Below, piece by piece: positions 1 through 5,870 of a DNA stretch of 9,610 nucleotides (position 1 is the stretch's first letter; each line of letters starts with the position of its first letter). This stretch comes from Thiosocius sp965601425 (GTDB taxonomy: Bacteria; Pseudomonadota; Gammaproteobacteria; Chromatiales; Chromatiaceae). The position numbers and the translations under genes were made by a program. Below the pieces are notes generated by a model. The model was not told where the DNA came from, did not search any database, and saw nothing but the letters and a program-made list of their open reading frames with translations. The DNA lies in contig CBFCWF010000170.1 of the NCBI GenBank assembly GCA_965601425.1, forward strand, positions 1 through 9,610. The letters run 5' to 3'.

Positions 1-1
1 C

Positions 2-403
2 GTGGCCCAACTCGCCGCGCTGCCGACCGAACTCGATGCGAGCTTCCGGCGCGCGCTGCCGATGCTGCGCGATGGCTATATCGAGGGGGGACAGGTCGAT
101 GGCGCGCATCGCGTGCTGGTCGCCTGCTCGTTGACCTATGTCGCGGCGTCGCTGGCCGGTGTGCTGAATCTCTGGCCCTGGCTGGGCCGGGCGCCCGTGC
201 GCCCCGTGATCGGGCTGGTGGCCGACACGCCCGCCCGGCCGGCAGTGGCACGTCGGGTGATCCGTCAGCCACCGGGTCGGTCGCGACCGGCCGCACCGGC
301 GATGACGACGGCCCGGCGCGCGGCGCTGGAAAAGACGCTGCGGCGCTACGCGAAGCCGCTCATCCGCCGCTGGTTACTGACATTCCCGGACGCTCAGCAC
401 TGA
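2..403 (+). CDS. YugP-type neutral zinc metallopeptidase, C-terminal fragment (5' end outside window)
   Basis: The reading frame is open from the window edge to TGA at 401-403, so the true start and the zinc-binding HExxH motif lie upstream and cannot be seen. The visible first 60 residues match, from memory, the end of the YugP/Zn_peptidase_2 membrane protease family: LPTELDASFRRALPML, then a short variable stretch, a conserved SLTYVAASLAGVL helix and a hydrophobic end at LWPWLG. Members are small membrane-anchored metalloproteases whose substrates are poorly known. Oddly, about 70 further residues follow the point where the family usually stops. They are rich in Pro, Arg and Ala and strongly basic, ending in a helical LEKTLRRYAKPLIRRW stretch, so this may be a cytoplasmic tail. 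The gene converges on the stress-protein gene and overlaps it by 30 bp. The family call is fairly firm; the role of the tail is unknown. Confidence 0.72.
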   Translation: MAQLAALPTELDASFRRALPMLRDGYIEGGQVDGAHRVLVACSLTYVAASLAGVLNLWPWLGRAPVRPVIGLVADTPARPAVARRVIRQPPGRSRPAAPAMTTARRAALEKTLRRYAKPLIRRWLLTFPDAQH

Positions 404-1294
404 GCAGGGCGCATGGTGCGCGATGCGCGCGGTGACTGAGCCGGTGAGAAAGCGTTCGAAGGCCTTTTTGCCCTTGTGGCCGACCACGATCAGGTCGCTG
501 CGATGCCGGGCCGCCGCGTCGAGCACTCCCTGCGACACGTTCGCGTCCTCGGTCAGCTCGGTGGAGACCGTTATGCCCTTGGCGCCGACCTGGGTGGCTA
601 CCGATTGCAGCGCCGTCTCAGCGGCCCGTTTCTTGTTCTGCCACATCCAGCTCAGCTGTTGCCGGATGTCCTGGCGGTACATCCGGATCATCGGCATCAC
701 GGTGATCGCATGGATCTCTGCCTGCGACGGCAGCGGCAGCGATGCACAGAGTTCGACGGCCTTCCTGGCCGGCGGCGAGTCATCGTAGGCGAGCAGCAAA
801 CGCCAGGGTCTGTCTTTGCCTGCGGCGGCCGAGGCCGGCTGCGCGTCTGCGGTGGCCGGCTTCACGACCAGCACCGAGCAGGGCGCGTACTCGAACACGC
901 GATCGGATACGCTGCCGAGCAGGAAGCGCTTGGCGCCGCCCCAGCCGTGCGATCCCACCGTGACGATGTCACTGCGCAACTCGCTGGCGAGGCGCACGAT
1001 CTCCTCCGCCGGGTGGCCGCGTCGGACCTGGCCGCTCGCCCCGAGGCCGGCCTGACGCACCCGCTCGACCTCCGCGTCGAGCAGGCGCCGCACCTCGGCG
1101 TCGGCCGCTTCCGTGGCTTGGTCGAAGGCCTCGCGATGCTCGGCCGACAGTTTCTGCACCTCGTCCGCGTGCAGCACCTCCTTGACCACGGTCATCACCG
1201 TGACTTCGGTGTTCGGTGGCAGTGGGAGTGCGAGCAGAAAGTCCGTTGCCGCACGTGCGGTATCCGAGCCATCGGTTGCGAGTAGTATTTTCAT
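374..1294 (-). CDS. Tandem-domain universal stress protein (UspA family)
   Basis: A 306-residue cytoplasmic protein made of two UspA domains (about 1-145 and 163-303) joined by an Ala/Pro/Gln-rich linker (about 147-160). Domain 1 opens with MKILLATDGSD and domain 2 with WRLLLAYDDS, the usual first strand and Asp of this fold. Both carry the nucleotide motif G-x2-G-x9-G-S: G114 to S128 (GSHGWGG...LLGS) and G272 to S286 (GHKGKKAFERFLTGS). Both halves are therefore predicted to bind ATP, as in UspE-like or mycobacterial tandem proteins. Such proteins aid survival under stress, but the client is not predictable. I chose ATG at 1292-1294 because homology starts exactly there; the frame stays open to a TTG at 1340-1342, which would add 16 non-homologous residues. 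A weak AAGG lies only 2 nt from the ATG. It lies downstream of the antiporter on the same strand, 84 bp away, so it may be cotranscribed. Confidence 0.92.
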   Translation of the reverse strand: MKILLATDGSDTARAATDFLLALPLPPNTEVTVMTVVKEVLHADEVQKLSAEHREAFDQATEAADAEVRRLLDAEVERVRQAGLGASGQVRRGHPAEEIVRLASELRSDIVTVGSHGWGGAKRFLLGSVSDRVFEYAPCSVLVVKPATADAQPASAAAGKDRPWRLLLAYDDSPPARKAVELCASLPLPSQAEIHAITVMPMIRMYRQDIRQQLSWMWQNKKRAAETALQSVATQVGAKGITVSTELTEDANVSQGVLDAAARHRSDLIVVGHKGKKAFERFLTGSVTARIAHHAPCSVLSVRECQ

Positions 1295-1314
1295 AGCCTT
1301 GTGTCGCTCAGCCG

Positions 1315-1330
1315 CGTCCCTTCCGGGACG
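1315..1330 (-). promoter_or_regulatory. Hairpin with GNRA tetraloop in the stress-protein 5' leader
   Basis: Read on the minus strand, the leader contains CGTCCC-GGAA-GGGACG: a perfect 6-bp stem closed by GGAA, which fits the GNRA tetraloop class. It ends 20 nt before the ATG at 1294. A stable hairpin there could influence translation or mRNA stability. The pairing is seen directly; the function is inferred. Confidence 0.4.
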
Positions 1331-1352
1331 GTGATTAGTCAATTATGGGCCA

Positions 1353-1372
1353 GGGCGCGCCCCGCTGCGCCC
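1353..1372 (-). terminator. GC-rich hairpin just after the antiporter stop codon
   Basis: GGGCGC and GCGCCC form a perfect 6-bp stem with an 8-nt loop, starting 6 nt past the antiporter stop. No T-run follows on the minus strand, so it is not a classical intrinsic terminator. It could be an imperfect terminator, or an mRNA 3'-end or processing hairpin between the antiporter and the stress-protein gene. Confidence 0.3.
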
Positions 1373-1378
1373 CGCGCG

Positions 1379-2446
1379 TCAATGGGCTGCGCCGATGTTC
1401 AGCGCGTACTGCATCACGATGTAAGTCACATACACACCGAGCAGCCAGAAACCCTGCCAGCGATGGAACACCAGCTTGTTCATGCTGATGAAGACGCGGA
1501 ACGAGAACAGGATGATCAGCATCGCCGGGAAGTGGAAAAAGTAGAAGTTGTCCGGGATCGCGAGCGGCGCGGCCCCCGCGGCGGCACCGATCACGAACAG
1601 CACGTTGAGTACGTCGGCGCCGACGATGTTGCCCACCGTGATCTCCGGGTGGCCCTTGCGTACCGCGGCGATCGCGGTCATCAGCTCGGGCAGCGAGGTG
1701 CCGAACGCGACCATGGTCGCGGCAATCACGTCCTCCGGCACGCTCAAACGGAGGGCGATCTCGGACGCCGCCGGCACCAGTATCCGGGCCCCGATGATGA
1801 CCAGCAGCAGGCCGCCGACCACCATCACCCAGGCGAGCGAGAGGCTCATCAGCTCTTCTGCCGGCTCTTCCGCCGCCGCGCCGCTGTTCATCTCCCCGCC
1901 CTGTCGCGCCCAGCGATAGGTCATGAACAGGTAGAGCGACAGTAGGCCGAGGAAGGTGAAGCCGACCCAGCGTTCGAGCATCGGCTCTTCGCCGGGTGCG
2001 GCGGTGAACAGCGCGACTACCGCGATCAGTACCAGCAGGCTCGCCGAGCCGACCTGGACCCAGCCGGTGCGGTTAAGGATGAACCGGTTGACCGGCACCG
2101 CGACGAGCACGCAGGTCAGGCCGAAGATCAGTCCGGTGTCCGCGATGATGGAGCCGACGCCGTTGCCCAGCGCAAGCCCGGGGTTGCCCATGTAGGCGGC
2201 CATCACGGAGACGAAGGCCTCGGGCAGGGTCGTGCCGAGTGATATCACGGTCGCACCGATCACGATCTTCGGCATCCCGGTGCGCGTTGCGAGATCGACC
2301 ACGCCGTCGATCATCCAGTCCGCGCCCTTGGACAGCATCGCGATACAGCCGACGATGACCACGATCAGTGCCAGTATGGACTGATCGGCCATCAACTGCT
2401 GTAACGCGGTCTCGTCGGCGACCCAGTGCAAGATGCCGTTGTCCAT
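1379..2446 (-). CDS. CaCA-family cation antiporter (Na+/Ca2+ exchanger, YrbG-like)
   Basis: A 355-residue inner-membrane protein with about ten hydrophobic segments and the two inverted alpha repeats that define the Ca2+/cation antiporter superfamily. Repeat 1 is GATVISLGTTLPE (64-76) followed by GNGVGSIIAD (94-103). Repeat 2 is ATMVAFGTSLPE (243-254) followed by GNIVGADVLN (272-281). E76 and E254 match the paired ion-binding glutamates. D278 matches the repeat-2 aspartate, but the equivalent repeat-1 position is I100, where polar Asn is usual in NCX_Mj-type exchangers; this could change ion stoichiometry or selectivity. A hydrophilic, acidic loop at about 182-200 separates the halves, as in the family. 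The likely role is Na+- or H+-driven Ca2+ extrusion, with the ion uncertain. ATG at 2444-2446 is preceded by GGAG at 2454-2457, 7 nt away. It is divergent to the P-type ATPase gene. Confidence 0.9.
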   Translation of the reverse strand: MDNGILHWVADETALQQLMADQSILALIVVIVGCIAMLSKGADWMIDGVVDLATRTGMPKIVIGATVISLGTTLPEAFVSVMAAYMGNPGLALGNGVGSIIADTGLIFGLTCVLVAVPVNRFILNRTGWVQVGSASLLVLIAVVALFTAAPGEEPMLERWVGFTFLGLLSLYLFMTYRWARQGGEMNSGAAAEEPAEELMSLSLAWVMVVGGLLLVIIGARILVPAASEIALRLSVPEDVIAATMVAFGTSLPELMTAIAAVRKGHPEITVGNIVGADVLNVLFVIGAAAGAAPLAIPDNFYFFHFPAMLIILFSFRVFISMNKLVFHRWQGFWLLGVYVTYIVMQYALNIGAAH

Positions 2447-2486
2447 ACCGGTTCTCCGTTAGCTGTTCGTTATTCGTTGCGACGCA

Positions 2487-2502
2487 TCGTGGTTGACCAC
2501 GA
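2487..2502. promoter_or_regulatory. Near-perfect 16-bp palindrome upstream of the antiporter gene
   Basis: TCGTGGT-TG-ACCACGA: 7-bp perfect arms with a 2-bp centre, 41 bp upstream of the antiporter ATG. Size and symmetry suit an operator for a dimeric regulator. I do not recognise the motif and see no second copy in this window. Confidence 0.35.
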
Positions 2503-2545
2503 CATTTCACCCAACCGGCAAAACATCAGCCATACTTGCTGCCCA

Positions 2546-2600
2546 GACCTCGACGACCGCGCGCATGGCCCCAGTCAATGTCGGGCAACGGGTCGAGGTC
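2546..2600. repeat. Inverted repeat with 9-bp arms in the divergent intergenic region
   Basis: GACCTCGAC at 2546-2554 is the exact reverse complement of GTCGAGGTC at 2592-2600, with 37 bp between. It lies midway between the two divergent genes and could form a hairpin or hold two half-sites. Function unknown. Confidence 0.35.
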
Positions 2601-2660
2601 ATAAAGATGTAACAATTAAACCACAATAAATGCGTCACAATTATGACCATTGTGTTGCCA
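2601..2660 (+). promoter_or_regulatory. AT-rich control region of the ATPase operon with overlapping dyads
   Basis: This is the most AT-rich part of the intergenic region in otherwise GC-rich DNA and lies 50-110 bp before the ATPase start, so a promoter here is likely. Two dyads overlap: CACAAT-N7-ATTGTG at 2636-2654 (perfect 6-bp arms) and GTCACAATTATGAC at 2634-2647 (symmetric at 12 of 14 positions). Neither matches a consensus I can name with confidence; GTCA-N6-TGAC is not a good CRP or FNR site. No convincing -35/-10 pair was found, so the start point is not called. Confidence 0.35.
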
Positions 2661-2708
2661 CTTGGAGCTTAAGACATTGTCCAGATCCCCGCGGCACGGT
2701 ACAGCACG

Positions 2709-5700
2709 ATGACCCCCGGTGCACTGATCAGTCCGATCCACACCAGCGTAGCGGGTCGCGCCCGGCTGGAAATCTCTGGCCTCTACCACTCGGCGGCGCT
2801 GAAGCGGCGCCTTGAGGCGGCGCTGCGCGATGCCTCGGGTGTGCGGTCGGCCGAGGCCAATCCCCGCACCGGCCGTCTGCTGGTCTGCTTCAGCCCCGAC
2901 ATCCCACTGTCGCGCATCCTGGACATCGTCGCCGGGCAGCTCGAGGGCAGCGCCGTGCGTCGGCGTCCGATCGGCGCGCGGCGTGCCGCGCGGCGCTGGC
3001 AGTTCGACATGGCCCCGGTGTTGCGCGGCTTCGCGGCACTGCTGCGGACCGTGCCGTCGGCGCTGCACGCGCCCCAGCCGGTCATGGCGGCGATGGCCGG
3101 GGCCGGCGCGGCTGCGACCGCGGGTCCGGGGCGCGCGACGCAGGCGATCCGGCCCTGGCACCTGCTCGGCGCAGAGGATGTGCTGCAGCGCCTCGAGGTC
3201 TCGCCGACCGGGCTGGACCTCGCGGAGGCGCAGGAGCGGCTGCGCTATTACGGCGAGAATGCGCTCGTGGCCGCGAAACGGCGATCCGACCTGGCGATCT
3301 TCGTCGAACAGTTCAACAGTCTGCCGGTGGGTCTGCTCGGGCTGTCCGCGGTGATCTCTTATGCGACCGGCGGCGCCGTCGATGCCGCGGTGATTCTGGG
3401 CGTCGTGCTGATCAACTCGGTGATCGGTTTCGTCACGGAACGGCAGGCGGAGATCACGATCAGCTCGCTCGCCAAGGGCGGTGTCACCGCGGTCAACGTG
3501 ATCCGTGCCGGCGAGCCGTGCCTGGTCGCGGTCGAGGAACTGGTGCCGGGCGATATCCTGGTGCTGGCCCCGGGCACCTACGTGGCCGCCGACATGCGCC
3601 TGTTGAAGAGTCATCAGTTGTCGGTCGACGAGTCGGCGCTGACCGGTGAGAGCCTGCCGGTCGGCAAGGACGACGCATTCGTCGGCAGCCAGGACACGCC
3701 GCTCGGCGATCGCAAGAACATGGCCTTCATGGGCACCCACGTGACCGGCGGCAGCGGCAAGGGCGTGGTCGTCGCGACCGCCGAGGCGACCGAGCTGGGC
3801 CAGATCCAGACAATGGTCGGGGAGGCGGAGTCGCCCGAGACCCCGATGCAGAAGCAGCTCGGCTCCATGGGTACCCAGCTGGCGCTGCTCAGCGGTGCGG
3901 TCTGTGCCGGCGTGTTCGGCGTCGGCCTGCTGCGCGGCTACGGCTGGCTCGAGATGCTGAAGAGTTCGGTCTCGCTTGCGGTGGCCGCGGTGCCGGAAGG
4001 CCTGCCGGCGGTGGCCACGACCACCCTGGCGATGGGCATCGCGAACATGCGCCGGCACAATGTGTCGGTGCGCCACCTGGATGCGGTGGAGAGCCTGGGC
4101 TCGGTACAGGTGTTCTGCATGGACAAGACCGGCACGCTGACCATGAACCGCATGGCGGTGGTCGAGGTGTTTGCCGGTGACGTCGCGTTCACGGTCCGCG
4201 GCCGGCAGATCAGCGCCGGTGCGGAAACGGTCGACCCGCTGGAACGCGGCGAGCTGGTCAAACTGATGCAAGTCGTCGCGCTGTGCAGCGAGAGCGAGCT
4301 GCTCGATGCGCCGGGCGAGCCACAGCTCGACGGCTCGCCGACCGAGAATGCGCTGGTCATGCTCGGTATCCATTCGGGCGTCGACGTGCGCCATCTGCGC
4401 AGCGAGCACCCGACGCTGCGCACCCGGTACCGGTCCGAAGGTCGCCCCTACATGAGCACGCTGCACCCGTACAAGGGCGGAAAGTTCCTGCTCGCGGTCA
4501 AGGGTAGTCCGGCCGAGGTCCTGGCCCAGTGCAGTTACCAGGTGAGGGGTGGACGCAAGGTCCGCCTGAACGACAAGACGCGCGCGGCCATCCTCGCCGA
4601 GAACACCCGGATGTCCGGTGACGCGCTGCGCGTGCTTGGTGCCGCCTACAAGGAGGTCAGTGAGTCGCGCATGCCGAGCCGACCGGGTGGCCTGGTCTGG
4701 CTCGGGCTGGCCGGCATGGCCGATCCGATGCGGCCCGGTATGGACGAATTGATCGCACATTATCACCGGGCCGGTATCGAGACCATCATGATCACGGGCG
4801 ATCAGAGTGGCACCGCCTACTCGATCGGCAAGCAGCTCGGGCTGAGCGGCGACAAGCCGCTGAAGGTATTGGAGTCGAGCGCGCTCGAGGACATGGACCC
4901 GGCCCTGCTGGCCGGTCTGGTGAAAGACGTGCATGTGTTCGCCCGGGTCAGTCCCGCGCACAAACTCAAGATCGTGCAGGCACTGCAGAACGCGGGCCTG
5001 GTCGTCGCGATGACGGGTGACGGCATCAACGATGGTCCGGCACTGAAGGCCGCGGATGTCGGCGTCGCGATGGGCGGCGGCGGCACCAACGTCGCGCGCG
5101 ACGTCTCCGACGTCGTACTCGAAGACGACAATCTGCACACGATGACCACGGCGATCAGCCAGGGCCGGACCATCTACAACAACATCCGCAAGATGATCCA
5201 CTTCATGGTGTCGACCAACCTGACCGAGATCGAGGTCATGCTGGCCGGCATTGCACTCGGGCTGGGACAGCCGATGAATCCGATGCAGCTCCTGTGGATC
5301 AACCTGGTGACCGACATCTTCCCGGGCCTGGCGCTGGCGCTGGAGCCTGCCGAACCCGACATCATGCAGCGCGAGCCGCGCGACCCGGGCGAGAAGATCA
5401 TCAGCAACAAGGACCTTGGGCGCATGACGTTCGAGTCCGGCGTGATCGGCGTCGGGACCATGGCGGCCTACCTGTACGGTCTGCGGCGTTACGGTGATCC
5501 GGTGGTGGCCAGCACGATGGCATTCAATTCGCTGACCCTGAACGAGCTGACACATTCGCTGAGTTCGCGCTCGAAGTATCGCAACGTGTTCGGTGGTCAG
5601 TCGCTGTCGCCCAATCCGCACCTGATCCGGGCGATCGGTGGCATGGCCGGTCTGCAGGCGCTGGTCAGCACGGTGCCGGCCCTGCGCCGCTTGCTCGGCA

Positions 5701-5870
5701 CGAGTCCGCTGCGATTACCCGATCTGGTCGTGCTGGCCGCGAGCGTGATGCTGCCGCTGGTGGTTAACGAATTGACCAAACCGTCCGCGCCGGTTCAGGA
5801 TGGAGACGAATTCACCGAGGCCGACGCGGGCGACGCGGACTTCGGCCCCGAAAAGGAGGTAATGGCGTGA
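2709..5870 (+). CDS. P2-type (Ca2+-ATPase-like) cation-transporting P-type ATPase with HMA-like N-terminal domain
   Basis: A 1053-residue inner-membrane ion pump. Order: an HMA-like ferredoxin fold at about 9-78 (RARLEISGLY...GVRSAEANPRTGRLLV) lacking CxxC; a linker to about 145; a cation-ATPase N-terminal segment (about 148-195); M1-M2; the actuator domain with TGES at 312-315; M3-M4 with PEGLP at 429-433; DKTGT with phosphorylated D472; KGSPAEVL in the nucleotide domain, where KGxPE is usual; MITGD; TGDGINDGPALK from 769; and M5-M10. PEGLP with NLVTD (865-869) marks the P2 class, Ca2+ or related pumps. Against SERCA (recalled), the M4 Glu (E430), M5 Asn/Glu (N837, E840) and M6 N/T/D (N865, T868, D869) are kept, while M8 E908 aligns with Ser in SLSSRS. 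The substrate is therefore probably Ca2+ or another hard cation, but unproven. The tail is acidic. ATG 2709 has only a weak ribosome site but is the first ATG and precedes the HMA-like fold. The last codons overlap the MAT-like gene. Confidence 0.92.
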   Translation: MTPGALISPIHTSVAGRARLEISGLYHSAALKRRLEAALRDASGVRSAEANPRTGRLLVCFSPDIPLSRILDIVAGQLEGSAVRRRPIGARRAARRWQFDMAPVLRGFAALLRTVPSALHAPQPVMAAMAGAGAAATAGPGRATQAIRPWHLLGAEDVLQRLEVSPTGLDLAEAQERLRYYGENALVAAKRRSDLAIFVEQFNSLPVGLLGLSAVISYATGGAVDAAVILGVVLINSVIGFVTERQAEITISSLAKGGVTAVNVIRAGEPCLVAVEELVPGDILVLAPGTYVAADMRLLKSHQLSVDESALTGESLPVGKDDAFVGSQDTPLGDRKNMAFMGTHVTGGSGKGVVVATAEATELGQIQTMVGEAESPETPMQKQLGSMGTQLALLSGAVCAGVFGVGLLRGYGWLEMLKSSVSLAVAAVPEGLPAVATTTLAMGIANMRRHNVSVRHLDAVESLGSVQVFCMDKTGTLTMNRMAVVEVFAGDVAFTVRGRQISAGAETVDPLERGELVKLMQVVALCSESELLDAPGEPQLDGSPTENALVMLGIHSGVDVRHLRSEHPTLRTRYRSEGRPYMSTLHPYKGGKFLLAVKGSPAEVLAQCSYQVRGGRKVRLNDKTRAAILAENTRMSGDALRVLGAAYKEVSESRMPSRPGGLVWLGLAGMADPMRPGMDELIAHYHRAGIETIMITGDQSGTAYSIGKQLGLSGDKPLKVLESSALEDMDPALLAGLVKDVHVFARVSPAHKLKIVQALQNAGLVVAMTGDGINDGPALKAADVGVAMGGGGTNVARDVSDVVLEDDNLHTMTTAISQGRTIYNNIRKMIHFMVSTNLTEIEVMLAGIALGLGQPMNPMQLLWINLVTDIFPGLALALEPAEPDIMQREPRDPGEKIISNKDLGRMTFESGVIGVGTMAAYLYGLRRYGDPVVASTMAFNSLTLNELTHSLSSRSKYRNVFGGQSLSPNPHLIRAIGGMAGLQALVSTVPALRRLLGTSPLRLPDLVVLAASVMLPLVVNELTKPSAPVQDGDEFTEADAGDADFGPEKEVMA
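5853..5869 (+). promoter_or_regulatory. Perfect Shine-Dalgarno and GTGA stop/start overlap coupling ATPase to MAT-like gene
   Basis: AAGGAGGT (5853-5860), a full anti-16S match, sits inside the last ATPase codons, 6 nt before GTG at 5867-5869. The GTG overlaps the ATPase TGA (5868-5870). The nearby ATG at 5862 runs straight into that TGA in its own frame, so GTG is the start. This arrangement predicts strong, coupled translation of the second gene. Confidence 0.85.

Noticed and set aside
476..1285. 269-codon plus-strand frame over the stress-protein gene
   Set aside because: Shadow of a two-domain universal stress protein with intact ATP motifs.
1295..1342. N-terminal extension of the stress protein from a TTG start
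   Set aside because: The added residues are hydrophilic and non-homologous, and the UspA fold begins exactly at ATG 1294.
1301..1945. 214-codon plus-strand frame over the antiporter
   Set aside because: It lacks a ribosome site and protein-like composition, and is antisense to a gene with both alpha repeats.
2616..5621. 1001-codon open frame antisense to the ATPase gene
   Set aside because: Its product is rich in His, Arg, Gln and Asp with no domain motifs or hydrophobic core. It mirrors the strongly GC-biased codons of the ATPase, which has all family motifs.
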